From Diospyros lotus (lineage: Eukaryota; Streptophyta; Magnoliopsida; Ericales; Ebenaceae), in contig NC_068339.1 of NCBI RefSeq assembly GCF_014633365.1, positions 33,365,316 to 33,429,315 on the forward strand: a DNA stretch of 64,000 nucleotides, given 5' to 3'. Under the pieces are notes generated by a model. The model did not search any database, was not told the DNA's origin, and saw only the letters and a program-made list of their open reading frames with translations. How positions within the stretch are numbered: the first letter of the stretch is position 1; each line of letters begins with the position of its first letter. Of this stretch, positions 34,374-46,809 are shown piece after piece. The translations under genes and the position numbers were made by a program.

Positions 34374-36579
34374 TGTAACACCCCAATTTTCTTCAGCGTG
34401 TTATAACTTAGGATTTCGGGAATATAAAAAGTTTTCATATCACAATCGCTGCCATACATCACACAAATTCCCAAAAAATCTAATTTTCACCTTCTCAGCT
34501 TAACAAACACAATATTAAATAGCTAAGACAGGTGTTAAAATCTCTAATGTTGAAGCTAGATCGAACCTGATATGGTTCACAACCATAATACTTTATTTAT
34601 CATAAAATTGTTCAAGACGTTTACAAAATGAATTACATGGACATCATCTCTCGCAAGATATAACTGAACGTCTTAAACATATCCAAGACATACATAGGTT
34701 CGCATATAAATGAAAATATTCTAAACATGCTATAGACAGCAAATTAAACTTATTCTTTAGCTACCTTCTTTCCCTTAGAGCCGTTCGTCGAACCTGGAAT
34801 GTTTGAATATTCCAGGGACATAATCCAATTAGAAGATGAATCTTCTAGTGAGAAACTCCAAAAAACAGTTTATATCGATGCATGATCAGGTACAAAATGT
34901 ATGAGAAGACAACGAGAACTACTCCGAAGTGCCTCGTGAACACGTCAGCCTCCTCCAACGAGAGCTTTCTCAATGGCGCACGTAATGTATGAGAAGACAA
35001 CGAGAACTACTCCGAAGTGCCTCGTGAACACGTCAGCCTCCTCCAACGAGAGCTTTCTCAATGGCGCACGTATAGCGCATCTCGGGAGGTCCCTAACCAT
35101 GTCACTTCGGCCCGACCTCATAGCACTCATGCAAGCACCGCATTAGTTGTTCCTTAGGCTCACGGTCTTCCCCACGAGAGCTTTCTCGATGGCACACGCA
35201 TAGCGCCTCTCGGGGGATATCCGACTTTTGCCCTCGGCCAACAACAAATAGGTACAATAGTATGGCCACACGAATTTTATAAATGCAACAGTTAAAAAGC
35301 CAATAGCATATAATTTTCAGAAAAATACATTTCATATATGCATCATGATTTCACGTAAGAGAATAACATGCGTTTATGTGTAAGAACTTCATGAAACACG
35401 TATCATGCAATAGAAGTCTCTCATAAGAGGATAAAAAATAGGATTTGGAGTATAGGAGTCTCACCTTGTTGGTTTATCTCTTAAACGGTACGGTTTCATA
35501 GCAAACAGCCTAGGTTTCTATAGAAAACACATGTTTTGGTAAACCTAAACTCAAATATTTTTATATAAGGTTGAAGGGTATTAAATTAGGGGTATAACTA
35601 AAAAATTTGGAGAAAAATAAGCCCCTCACGCGCCCTAGAAAGGCGGGCCACGCGCCCTCACGCGCAAGCAGCAGATTTCGGACAACAACGCCTCGGTTTG
35701 GTATTTCGGCCATATCTCCCCCGTTTTAACTCCGATTCGACCCCCGTTTGAACCTACGCGACCCTCTCTTCCCCCTCTACAGGATTATAAAAAAAATGGA
35801 CTTACCTCGCTTTTTTGCTGACTAATTTTGGCAAATTCTGGCGAAGACCCTCAACTCCGACGAGACTCGTTCTCCGTCGCTTCTTCGCCGCTTTCTTCCC
35901 GCCTTCTTGCCGAACTCCCTTCTCTCTCTCTAGAGAAAGCTCCTCCTCTTAGAGTGCTTCACTCCTCAAACCATGGTGCCTTTTTATAGGTTTCTCCAAC
36001 CAATCACATTATGTCACTTGTCAAAATCTTAGCCATGGACTCCAAAGACTCAAAGCCATAATTGAGTGGCTTTTGAAATCCAAAACTAGAATGAATTGAA
36101 CTTTTGGAATCCAAGCTAAAACCTCAAACTTCTTTCAAATAACACTTTGGCCCTTATTTCAAGTCCTCAACTTCAATCTTTTACCACATAAGCTCTTAAT
36201 TTCATCCTTATTTCGTTTGAATAATTTTTTAATTACAATTACACCCTCAAACATCAAATTTATCGAGATACTTAAAATCCCAAAATTAATAACTCAAAAT
36301 TACTCAATATATACAATTTTTAGGAAGCCCCTTACCATCATTCGGTCTTTTTAGGCTACAACTTAGCTTAACCGAAAACCATTTCTGATTTGATTTCTTT
36401 CAGCGTCATAAATCTCGCCTCGAGACGCTCATCAAAAATATACCTTTAACCTTAGGTATCTAAGCTCTAGGGTACTCCCTACGACTGATTTGGTCATTCG
36501 TTGCCAATTCAAACATATTTTCAGTATTTTAAACTCACTTAAAATACGTGACATCTTCACAAAAATATGGGGTATTATA
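34374..36579 (-). repeat. Tekay 3' LTR (left copy)
   Basis: It aligns along nearly its full length with 41446-43593 and is 2206 bp against 2148 bp. Most of the size difference comes from an 88-bp tandem duplication found only here (34897-34984 and 34985-35072) and a short stretch near 35540-35570 missing on the right; the right copy has its own small insertions. TATA-like TATAAAAAGG on the minus strand is at about 35981-35990. Confidence 0.95.
34897..35072. repeat. 88-bp tandem duplication private to the left LTR
   Basis: Two adjacent, almost identical 88-bp units begin ATGTATGAGAAGACAACGAG and end in GGCGCACGTA or GGCGCACGTAT. The right LTR has one unit. The duplication therefore arose after the element inserted, since both LTRs are made from one template during insertion. 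Confidence 0.9.
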
Positions 36580-36596
36580 TTCTCCCCTCCTTAAAA
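36580..36596 (-). other. Tekay polypurine tract
   Basis: Read on the minus strand, TTTTAAGGAGGGGAGAA directly abuts the 3' LTR, the standard place and composition for priming plus-strand synthesis. The related plus-strand fragment has AAGGGGGGAGAA at the same place (about 30089-30100). Confidence 0.9.
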
Positions 36597-36688
36597 GAAT
36601 TTTGTCCTCGAAATTTGAAACATACTCAACATTATTGAAGGTTAACTAATTATTGCATACAATTTCTGGAAGAAAATATAAAAATTCC

Positions 36689-39600
36689 CTACTCTATTCC
36701 CATTTCCTCGAACAGATGAGGATATTTCTTCCTAATTGTTTCCTCAAGTTCCCACGTTGCCTTGTCATCCGAGTGCTTTCCCCACTGAACCTTCACTAAC
36801 GGTATCTCTTTATTTCTCAACACTTGAGTTCGGCGATCTAAAATTGCTCCAGGTGACTCCGGGTAGGTCAAGTCATTCCTTAGCTCAATTGTCTCCACCC
36901 GAACTCTGAGAGTTGGATCTGACACATGCCTTCGAAGTTGGGAGACATGGAACACATTATGAATCCCGGACAAACTAGGCGGAAGCTCCAATCGATAGGC
37001 CAAAGGTCCGACTCTTTCCACAATCAGATATGGTCCTATATACCTTGGCTTCAGCTTTCCTTTACCGCTTCCACGCGTCACCAAATGCTAGGGTGATACC
37101 TTGAGATACACTAGATCCCCGACCTCGAACTCTAGATCCCTTCTTCTTTGATCAGCATAGGATTTTTATCGGCTTTGTGCAGCTCGGATCCTCTCTTGGA
37201 TTATTCGAATCTTATCGGTAGTCTGCTGCACAAGTTCGGGCCCTAACATCTGTCGTTCCCCTACTTCGGTCCAACAGATGGACGATCGACACTTTCTTCC
37301 ATACAAAGCCTCATAAGGAGCCATCCCGATGCTGTCGTGGTAACTATTGTTGTACGCGAATTCTACCAATGGCAGATGCTCCTCCCAATTTCCTCCAAAA
37401 TCAAGGGCACAGGATCTCAACATATCTTCAAGAGTTTGAATTGTCCTCTCCGATTTCCCGTCAGTCTGGGGGTGATAAGCCGTACTCAATTTCAGCTGGG
37501 TTCCCATGCATTCCTGCAAACTCTCCCAAAATCTCAAGGTGAACCTCGGGTCCCGATCTGAAACTATACTTACCGGCGCACCGTGGAGTCGTACGATTTC
37601 CTTCATGTACTGCTCTGCAAATTTTTATACCGGTTAATCCATCCTCGTAGGCAGGAAATGCGCTGACTTTGTCAACCTGTCTACCACCACCCAAATGGCA
37701 TCACAGCCCCTTCGACTCTTTGGAAATCCTGTTATGAAACCCATCGTGATATGTTCCCATTTCCACTCAGGAACTTCCAAAGGTCTCATCAACCCTGCGG
37801 GTTTCTGATGCTCAATCTTTACCCTTTGGCATATATCACATTGTGCCACCCTCCTAGCCACGCTGGCCTTCATCCCAGGTCACCAATAGATTTCCCGAAG
37901 ATCTCGATACATCTTCGTGGATCCCGAGTGCACGGTATACTTAGCTCTGTGGGCTTCATCCAAAATTTTTTGCCTCAACTCCCGAAGGTTTGGCACGTAC
38001 ACTCTACCCCAAAACCTGAGAATGCCATTTCGCATCTCAAAATCTTAACTCTTGGGCTAGCTTTGCTCATCTACCCATAGACGTATACGCCGGTCACTCC
38101 CACTAGCCTCCCGTATTTCGGTCTCCAGATCCAATCGAACTGCCAGGCCAGCTACTAGGACAGAAGATCCCTTCGGTACTACACTCACCGTCATCAGGCT
38201 AAAAGCCTCAATCAACAGCCACTCCTGGGCCATCAACCCGGCCATAACAGTAGGTACAGTCCTACTTAAAGCATCAGCTACCACATTGGCACGCCCCGGG
38301 TGATACAAGATGGTGCAGTCGTAGTCCTTCAGGAACTCCATTCAGCGTCGCTACCTCATGTTCAACTCTTTCTGCGAGAACACATACCTTAGACTTTTGT
38401 GGTCTATGAATACATCGAACGTTTCTCCATATAGGTAGTGCCTCCATAGCTTCAGAGCATATACCACCGCTGCCAGCTCCAAGTCATGTGTTGGGTAGTT
38501 CACTTCGTGTCTCTTTAATTGGCATGATCCATATGCGATCACCTGACCATGCTGCATCAATACACAACCCAAACCCACCTTCGAGGCATCGGTGTATACA
38601 ACATATCCACCAGGCCCACTAGGCATTGCCAGCACAGGTGCTGAGGTCAGTCTATCCTTGAGCTCTTGAAAGCTTTCCTCACACTTTGCAGTCCATTCGA
38701 ACTTGACTTCCTTCCGTATGAGCTTTGTCATAGGTGCAGCTATCTTCGAAAACCCTTCCACGAATCTTCGATAGTAACCTGCCAATCCCAAAAAGCTTCG
38801 TACTTCGGTCACACATGTCGGCTGCTTCCATCCTCGAACAGCCTCAATCTTGGCTGGATCCACTGAGATTCCTTCGGCTGAGATCACATGCCCAAGAAAC
38901 GCCACTTGGGATAGCCAGAACTCGCACTTTGAGAACTTAGCGTGCAATTGGTGTTTCCTAAGGGTTCCTAGCACTATTCTCAAGTGCTCCTCGTGGTCAC
39001 TTTCATTCGAAGAATACACCAATATATCATCTATGAAGACGATCACAAACCGATCCAGATAGGGCTTGAATACCCTATTCATAAGATCCATAAATGCTGT
39101 TGGAGCGTTAGTTAATCCGAATGGCATTACAAAGTACTCAAAATGGCCATACCTCGACCGAAATGCCGTCTTCGGAACATCATCTGGTTTAATTCTTAAC
39201 TGATAATATTCGGATCTCAAATCAATCTTTGAGAACACCTTCGCTCCTTGTAGTTGATCAAACAACTCGTCTATCCTTGAAAGTGGATACTTGTTCTTTA
39301 CTGTGGCCTTATTTAGCTGACGGTAGTCAATGCACATCCTTAGACTCCCGTCTTTCTTCTTCACAAATAGTATTGGTGCGCCCCATGGCGACGTGCTTGG
39401 CCTAATGAACCCCTTATCAGTCAACTCCTGTAGCTGACTCTTTAATTCTTTCATCTCCGCCGGAGCCATTCGGTATGGCGAAATTGATATTGGCTGGGTT
39501 CCTGGCACTAACTCAATTGAGAACTCAATTTCCCGAGGTGGAGGTAGTCCCAGTAACTCTTCTGGAAACTCGTCATCATATTCTCGTACTACTCGCACCT

Positions 39601-41311
39601 CATTGAGTTTCGGTACCTCTCTTTCTTCTAACTGAGCATAAGCTATGAATCCATGAGCTCCTCGACTCAACAGCTTTGCTGCTTTCATTGCCGAAATCAT
39701 CTTTATGACCTCGAGGTCGCCTTGTCCTCGAAATTTAACCCACCTTCCCTCGGGTTTTCTTATGGTCATTATCTTCCTATGACAATCTATATTGGCGTCG
39801 TACTTGGATAAGAAGTCCATCCCCAAGATTATGTCGAAGTCATACACTTTTAACAGAATCAGATCAGCCTGGAACCAAACATTACTCAGGTTAATTTCAC
39901 ATCCCCTCACCATTTCTGAGGACTTCATACTTTTTCCCATAGGTGTCGAAATCACCATAAGACACCCCATAGACTCGGTTTCTACTCTCAAACTCCCAGC
40001 CAAAGCATGCGATATAAAAGAATGAGTAGACCCTGGATCTATCAATGTATGCATAGGAGTATCCAAAATGAAGAGAGTACCTTGGATAACTGTAGGATTC
40101 GCCTCTACGTCCTCCTTGGTCAAGTTATAGACTCGGCCCTGTCTGGTCCATTTTCCATCCTCAATCTTTAGCAGCTGCTCTTTCTTCTTCGGGAAATTCC
40201 TCGAGATGTGCCCGTGCTGGTTACAATTGTAGCAGATCACGCTTACTGGTGTTGCTGCTATAGCTTTACCTTCTTGGACCATTCCCTTCGAGCAATTTCT
40301 GAAAGTATACCCGGGTTGTCCACAGGTGTAACAGACAATACTTTGGCCATCGCACCTCTTGCCCGAGTGCCTCTTCTTGCATTTAAAGCACACCTTGCCC
40401 TTTTTTACGATCTTCCCATCCCGAGGTCCCATAGTCGAGTGGGATTTCTCTGATTGTCCTCCAGCTTGAATCGTCGTGGCCTTTAGTTCTGCCACCCGCA
40501 TCATATTCTCCTCGGCGGTCATAGCCTTGAAAACTATGTCTGCATAAGACTCCACATGGACCAGGCTCATCAGCTGTTGAAATTCAATTCGCAAGCCTTG
40601 TAGGAATTTTCGTCCCTTCTCCACATCGTCCATCCCATACAGCGGCATATACTTGATTAACCGCAAAAATTCAGCCTCATATTGAGCCACAGACATATTT
40701 GGCCCTTGGCGTAAGTTCATAAACTCTCGAGCTCTAGCCAACTTCTAGCAAGTGGGAAAGAATTTCCCGTTGAACAGTTCCTTAAACCGTTCCCACGACA
40801 TCTGGGGTGCCTCCCCCAATTCTACGTCTGTTGCTGACCCTTGAGATCTTGTCCGGTTAGGTATCGCTCGCTGCACAGACCTCCACCATTGAGCAGCTTC
40901 CTCTTCTAGCATATAGGTCGCACACTCGACCTTGTCCTTATTCAGGATTCTTAATCTTTGTAGGATCTTCTCGGTCTGGTCCAACCAGTATTCACTAATT
41001 GTAGGGTCATCTGCCGGTTTTCCTCGAAACACTGGCGGGTTTTGTCATAGATACCTTTCCAAGGAATCTACTCTTCTTTGCTCGGGCTGCAACTCCAAAA
41101 TTCGCCCAGCCATGCCTTCTAGGATTCTCTCGATCCTATCAATCCGGCCTTCACCGAGGTCAGCTCGTGCATCTCTTTGACCTTCCACACCACCTCCTGG
41201 GTATGGTTGGTGTTGCTTTCTTCGCCATTGCCTCTCTCGCGCCTGTTCCTTCTTGTATTCACCATCTGGCAAGAAGACAGGGCGATCTATTAAATCATCA
41301 CGACATAGCAT
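36689..41311 (-). pseudogene. Tekay gag-pol polyprotein: one frame, broken only by stop codons
   Basis: From ATG 41311 to the end near 36689 the frame never shifts (about 1540 codons), yet has about eleven in-frame stops (41045, 40742, 38351, 38342, 38057, 38045, 37880, 37634, 37625, 37166 and 37088). Gag lies in the first ~300 codons with WWRSVQRA. Zinc knuckles follow near codons 308-370: the first is C-x2-C-x3-H-x4-C, the second has Tyr for His, the third ends in Phe for Cys. Protease shows [11 protein letters not shown], so the usual D-[ST]-G is changed. Reverse transcriptase has CIDYRQLNK and FIDDILVYS; RNase H has [10 protein letters not shown]. Integrase has [29 protein letters not shown] and [14 protein letters not shown]. 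The chromodomain near the end has VKVQWGKHSDDKATWELEE. It cannot make a polyprotein. Confidence 0.96.
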
Positions 41312-41429
41312 AATTCAATTTGAATAAGCAACAAGAGTATGCCACTAAATATTTCAAAAAATCCTAACCTAATTCCCAAAACTTACGGTGGCTTTACTCA
41401 TCTAGCCACATGCGAACTTTTCCTTAGGT

Positions 41430-41445
41430 TTGCTCTGATACTAAC
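41430..41445 (-). other. Tekay primer-binding site
   Basis: Minus-strand TTAGTATCAGAGCAAA starts immediately after the 5' LTR. It resembles the complement of the initiator methionine tRNA 3' end (TGGTATCAGAGC), the usual primer of chromoviruses, with changes in the first bases. Confidence 0.85.
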
Positions 41446-43593
41446 TGTAACACCCCAATTTTCTTGAGCGTGTTATAACTTAGGATTTCAGGAATATAAA
41501 AAGTTTTCATATCACAATCGCTGCCATACATCACACAAATTCCCAAAAAACCTAATTTTCACCTTCTCAGCTTAACAAACACAATATTAAATAGCTAAGA
41601 CAGGTGTTAAAATCTCTAATGTTGAAGCTAGATCGAACCTGATATGGTTCACAACCATAATACTTTATTTATCATAAAATTGTTCGAGACGTTTACAAAA
41701 TGAATTACATGGACATCATCTCTCGCAAGATATAACTGAACGTCTTAAACATATCCAAGACATACATAGGTTCGCATATAAATGAAAATATTCTAAACAT
41801 GCTATAGACAGCAAATTAAACTTATTCTTTAGCTACCTCCTTTCCCTAAGAGCCGCTCGTCGAATCTGGAACGTTTGAATATTCTAGGGACATAGTCCAA
41901 TTAGAAGATGAATCTTCTAGTGAGAAACTCCAAAAAACAGTTTATATCGATGCATGATCAGGTATAAAATGTATGAGAAGACAATGAGAACTACTCTGAA
42001 GTGCCTCGTGAACACGTCAGCCTCCTCCAACGAGAGCTTTCTCAATGGCGCACGCATAGCGCCTCTCGGGAGGTCCCTAACCATGTCACTTCGGCCCGAC
42101 CTCATAGCACTCATGCAAGCACCGCATTAGTTGTTCCTTAGGCTCACGGTCTTCCCCCACGAGAGCTTTTTCGATGGCGCACGCATAGCGCCTCTCGGGG
42201 GATATCCGACTTTTGCCCTCGGCCAACAACAAATAGGTACAATAGTATGGCCACAAGAATTTTATAAATGTAACAGTTAAAAAGCCAATAGCATATAATT
42301 TTCAGAAAAATACATTTCATATATGCATCATGATTTCACGTAAGAGAATAAAATGCGTTTATGTGTAAGAACTTCATGAAACACGTCTCATGCAATAGAA
42401 GTCTCTCATAAGAGGATAAAAAATAGGATTTTGAGTATAGGAGTCTCACCTTGTTGGTTTACCTCTTAAACAGTACGGTTTCACTGCAAACGGCCTAGGT
42501 TTCTATAGAAAACACATGTTTTGGTTGAAGGGTATTAAATTAGGGGTATAACTAGAAACTTTGGAGAAAAATAAGCCCCTCACGCGCCCTGGAAAGGCGG
42601 GCCACGCGTCCTCACGTGCAGGCATTTTCCGACGCGTGTAACTCACGCGCAGGCAGTAGATTTCGGACAGCAACGCCTCGGTTTGGTATTTCGGCCATAT
42701 CTCCCTCGTTTTTACTCCGATTCGACCCCCGTTTGAACCTACGCGACCCTCTCTTCCCCCTCTACAGGATTATTAAAAAAAAATCAGACTTACCTTGCTT
42801 TTTTGCTGACTGATTTTGGCGAATTCCGGCGAAGACCCTCAACTCCGACGAGGCTCGTTCTCCGCCGCTTCTTCGCCGCTTTCTTCCCGCCTTCTTGCCG
42901 AACTCCCTTCTCTCTGTCTAGAGCAAGCTCCTCCTCTTAGAGTGCTTCACTCCTCAGACTTGGTTGGAATGATTTGTGAAGAACCCATGGTGCCTTTTTA
43001 TAGGTTTCTCCAACCAATCACATTATGCCACTTGTCAAAATCTTAGCCATGGACTCCAAAGACTCAAAGCCATAATTGAGTGGCTTTTGAAATCCAAAAC
43101 TAGAATGAATTGAACTTTTGGAATCCAAGCTAAAACCCCAAACTTCTTTCAAATAACACTTTGGCCCTTATTTCAAGTCCTCAACTTCAATCTTTTACCA
43201 CATAAGCTCTTAATTTCATCCTTATTTCGCTTGGATAATTTTCTAATTACAATTACACCCTCAAACATCAAATTTATCGAGATACTTAAAATCCCAAAAT
43301 TAATAACTCAAAATTACTCAATATATACAATTTTTCGGAAGCCCCTTACCATCATTCAGTTTTTTTAGGCTACAACTTAGCTTAACCGAAAACCATTTCT
43401 GATTTGATTTCTTTCAGCGTCATAAATCTCGCCTCGAGACGCTCATCAAAAATATACCTTTAACCTTAGGTATCTAAGCTCTAGGGTACTCCCTACGACT
43501 GATTTGGTCATTCGTTGCCAATTCAAATATATTTTCGGTATTTTAAACTCACTTAAAATACGTGACATCTTCACAAAAATATGGGGTATTATA
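41446..43593 (-). repeat. Tekay 5' LTR (right copy)
   Basis: In the element's own direction this is the promoter-bearing LTR. It begins TATAATACCCCATATTTT at 43593 and has a TATA box read as CCTATAAAAAGG on the minus strand (42994-43005). The downstream region carries inverted and direct copies of GAGAGCTTTYTCRATGGCG (about 42030-42190). It is slightly shorter than the left LTR and differs from it at scattered positions. Confidence 0.95.
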
Positions 43594-44974
43594 CCCACCA
43601 CCACCCTCACAACCTTTTTCTCCCATGCCTCATCAGTTTCCATATCCTGGAACCACGATACCATGGGGTTATTATGGTGTTCCACCTACTTTCTACCCAC
43701 CAGATGTTGTACCACCGAGTGGCCAATATGTTAGGGGAACTTCTCATATGCCAGACAGACCTTCCCCATACACATTCATGCCGACACCGCAAGGACTCAA
43801 TTCATCATCTGCTTCTGCATAACACTCTGAGCCCATTCCAACTGACCCGGTTGGCACCAGCCGAGGAGATGGTCAAAAACACTTATCTTGCGATGAACAA
43901 TGTAATCAGTAAGTATCGTATTTATTATTTTGAATTTATTACTTGCAATTATATTATACATTCAAATGAATATATATATATATATCTTTTGTGTTTAACA
44001 GTTTTATCCCTAAGAGTGGCCCACCAAGTAAACTGGGAAAGATTTGGAGGGCACGATACACTGAACCGTGGATTCATTGGGATGAAGTGCCAGAAATAAT
44101 ACGAAGGATGTGGCTTAAAGAATTTAGCATAAGTTAATTTATAATTCTTTATTAATATAAGTTTGTATTTAAATCCTTATATATATATATATTTTTCTTA
44201 ACTTAATGTAGAAGACATATTTCTAGAAACCCGAGGAGAATGATCGTATATGGCTCACAAGGAATAAGTTTGGTAGACGAAGTTTTAGGAGCCATATGCA
44301 TCGAATTAGAAACGGGGAAGACCAAGCAATGTGGATGGATCCCAACGTGCGTAAGGCACTTGATGCAAAGTGGGCAGAAGAAAGCAACAAAAAAATTGCC
44401 ACACAAAATAAAAAAAATCGTGCTTCCAAGACCGATGGGTCGCTCCACACTAGCGGGTCCATTCTATTCTCCTTGACTCGAAGAAGGCTGGTAATTACTT
44501 ATGCTAAGTTATATTTTTTTAATCTATTTAAATTATAAGTTTAGTTTGATCAAATTTACTATATTATTTATTAATTTCTTATACAAGCAACTGAATTGAA
44601 TCGCGAGCCCAATGAGTTTGAATTCTTCAGGAGAACCCACAGGAGGAAAGATAATCAAGGAGAAGAAGTGTGGGTCGATGACAGATCTAGGGTCGTCGCT
44701 GTAAGTGTGTTTTATAATGAATGTTTTAATTTTATAGGAAAAATATGACAAAATGAGTGTGGAGGCATCTTCATCATCCGTAAGTACCGGAGAGTCCTCA
44801 TTGCCTACAATTAATGAACATAACCTCTTCTATCAAGCTGTTAGTGGTCGGAATAAAAAGGGTCGAATATACGGGCTGGGCTCCCAAGCTAATTTGTTAT
44901 ATCCATCTACCGCCAATCATCTTCAAATATGTCACAAGAGTTTGAACAAATGAGACTTATGTTAGAACGGGAGA

Positions 44975-46550
44975 TGCTATGGCACACACCAAGAGGGGGG
45001 GTGAATTGGTGATTTTAAAAACTTGATTTAAAACTTTGAAATCCTTTTGATGGAAAATTCGATGCAAGTGAGGATTATTGAATTGCTTGAAATAATAAAT
45101 GAAATAAAACCACAAGCACAAGAGAAGAACACAAATGATTTATAGTGGTTCAGCTTAACCCAAGCCTAATCCACTACCTTAGCTCCTCACTAAGGATTTT
45201 TCAAACCATCCACTAAAACCCCCTACTTAAACCAAGTAGGTCCTCTAGTCCGAGACTAGGAATTACAAAACCTCCCACTCAAATGGGCCCTCTAGTTGGA
45301 GAGAATCTAAGAGATGAATCTCTTAGTTACAATGTCTCTCAAAAATGATACAAGGCTTAAATGAATGTAAACAAATTAAGATCACAGCCTTGAAGAGAGA
45401 AAATTGAAGCACAGTGAATGTAAATAGAAACGAGTGTAAAATGTAAGCTAAATTCAATTCGTTCCCGTCCATTAGCCTTCTCTTGATCATCTATGACATG
45501 TATGTATAAGTGTCCCACGAAGTTGAAGAGAAATATAGCCGTTGGGATTTGAAAAAATAGCCGTTGGAGCTTTCTGCAAAAAGAAATAGTCGACAGAAGA
45601 AATATATAGTTGACTATTTTTACAACTAAAGCAAGAAATAGTCGACAGACAAAATGAATAGTCGACTATTTTATAACACAAAATTTCAATAGTCGACAGA
45701 CACATTCCAATAGTCGACAGATGCTGAGATATGAAGAAATTTTTGAAACTTATGAACAAAAATAGTCGACAGATCAAAAGGCATAGTCGACTATTTTTAC
45801 TCGATAGTCGACAGATGCTAAAAATAGTCGACAGATGCTTAAATAGTCGACAGAACATTAAAAATAGTCGACTATTTTGAAGCATAGTCAACAGAATGAT
45901 CCTGATAGTCAACTATTCTTTAGAAAAACTTGAATTTTCAATACATCCTTATTCGATTCTTTAAAAACTCATTTTGATTATCTTTAAAGCAAGTTGAGAT
46001 TATCAAAAGTATATTTTGAAACAAATCACTCTCAACAAGCAAGTTTTTCAAATCACTCTCAACCATACTCAATATTTCTTCTATAAGTTTTCATATCTTG
46101 CTTCAAAGCTTATATACTAAAAATTCATTTTCTCATTCATATAATCCACATAGTAGAAATTGATTTTCATATAGTCATTTATCAAAACCATTCATTATGG
46201 ACATTTATCAAAACCATTTCATTTCCAAGAGATATTAGATATCAAAATACCAAGAGATAGTTTTCTAAAATGAACACACTTTCAAAAACATTACCAAGAG
46301 ATAGTTTTCTAAAATGAACACACTTTCAAAAACATGTTCTAGTTGGTCTTTTGCCTTAGAATTGTTTTGACCAACGATTTCAAGGAGATTCTTTTTAGAT
46401 CTTAAAACTTGTTTATGCTAATCTCCAAATAATATAAAAGATCATAGATCATTTTAACAAAGCACTTTGAAATTGATTTTTGTTTTCAAACCATATGCTT
46501 TGATTGAGAAAAAAAATACATTTGAAATTTTTCATCATCAAAACTAAACA
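44975..46550 (-). mobile_element. Copia-type solo LTR, 1.58 kb, in the CACTA second gene
   Basis: On the minus strand it starts TGTTTAGTTTTGATGATG (46550) and ends CACCAATTCACCCCCCTC followed by TTGGTGTGTGCCATAGCA (44975), a typical long copia-type LTR. Coding sequence of the CACTA gene resumes right at 46551. The flanks GGAGA and CAAGA match at only 3 of 5 positions, so the duplication is weak. It holds a GTCGAC-like array and MSA-like sites, listed separately. Confidence 0.8.
45501..45920 (-). promoter_or_regulatory. LTR promoter: GTCGAC array, two MSA-like sites, TATA-like site
   Basis: At 45587-45920 about fifteen copies of ATAGTCGACAG or ATAGTCGACTATTTT recur at irregular spacing. In the direction of transcription (leftwards) the array is followed by TCCAACGGCT (45559-45568) and CCCAACGGCT (45537-45546), both fitting YCYAACGGYY, then a weaker TATACATA (45501-45508). 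The order is the same as in the LTR at 8801-10361. Confidence 0.6.
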
Positions 46551-46809
46551 CAAGAGTAAAATATCAACTTAGAGTCACCCAACTAAACGATAAGTTGCTT
46601 GAATCCCGGGCTGAGAATCGGCAATTTCGATAGTGGCAAGAACAAGTGACGATATAGCAGTCAGAAATGAATATAGTAATAAGTAGATTAACAAAAAAAT
46701 CTATTGCAGATGCTGGACCGTTGACTGTTCCAGGTGGATCTGACCCGGTAGCTGATCAAGACGAGGGTGACAATGATGAAGATGAAAATGATAATAATAA
46801 TGACGATTG

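Larger units (their letters stand above)
34374..43593 (-). mobile_element. Complete Tekay-type Ty3/gypsy chromovirus, 9.2 kb, in a CACTA gene
   Basis: Two long LTRs (34374-36579 and 41446-43593) flank one gag-pol region read on the minus strand. Target-site duplication CCCAC is perfect (34369-34373 and 43594-43598). Primer-binding site, polypurine tract, gag, protease, reverse transcriptase, RNase H, integrase and a C-terminal chromodomain are present in the order expected for Tekay/Del chromoviruses. The LTR ends read TGTAAC...TATTATA on the plus strand. The element sits inside the second gene of the CACTA transposon, so it is younger than that transposon. Confidence 0.97.
34211..46809 (+). 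pseudogene. CACTA second gene (Transposase_24 / Ptta-En-Spm type), split by two LTR insertions
   Basis: The start is ATG 34211 (MSEHSTPSGRGRGRSRTSYR). The first exon is cut by the Tekay element and resumes at 43594 with a Pro/Tyr-rich stretch to an intron donor at about 43911 (GTAAGTATCG). Later exons encode KIWRARYTEPWIHWDEVPE (about 44037-44096), KPEENDRIWLTRNKFGRRSF and HTSGSILFSLTRRRL (about 44228-44489), and ELNREPNEFEFFRRTHRRKD (about 44591-44650), the block pattern of the plant Ptta/En/Spm family. The coiled-coil end is split by a copia-type LTR and resumes at 46551, closing with the acidic tail DEGDNDEDENDNNNDD and a stop at 46808-46810. Stops near 43820, 44230 and 46634 and a frameshift near 44900 add damage. 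It lies just downstream of the transposase gene, as in other CACTA elements. Confidence 0.8.

Noticed and set aside
37337..41180. Several plus-strand frames of 65-110 codons within the Tekay element
   Set aside because: They are antisense shadows of gag-pol, whose frame and motifs on the minus strand are unmistakable.
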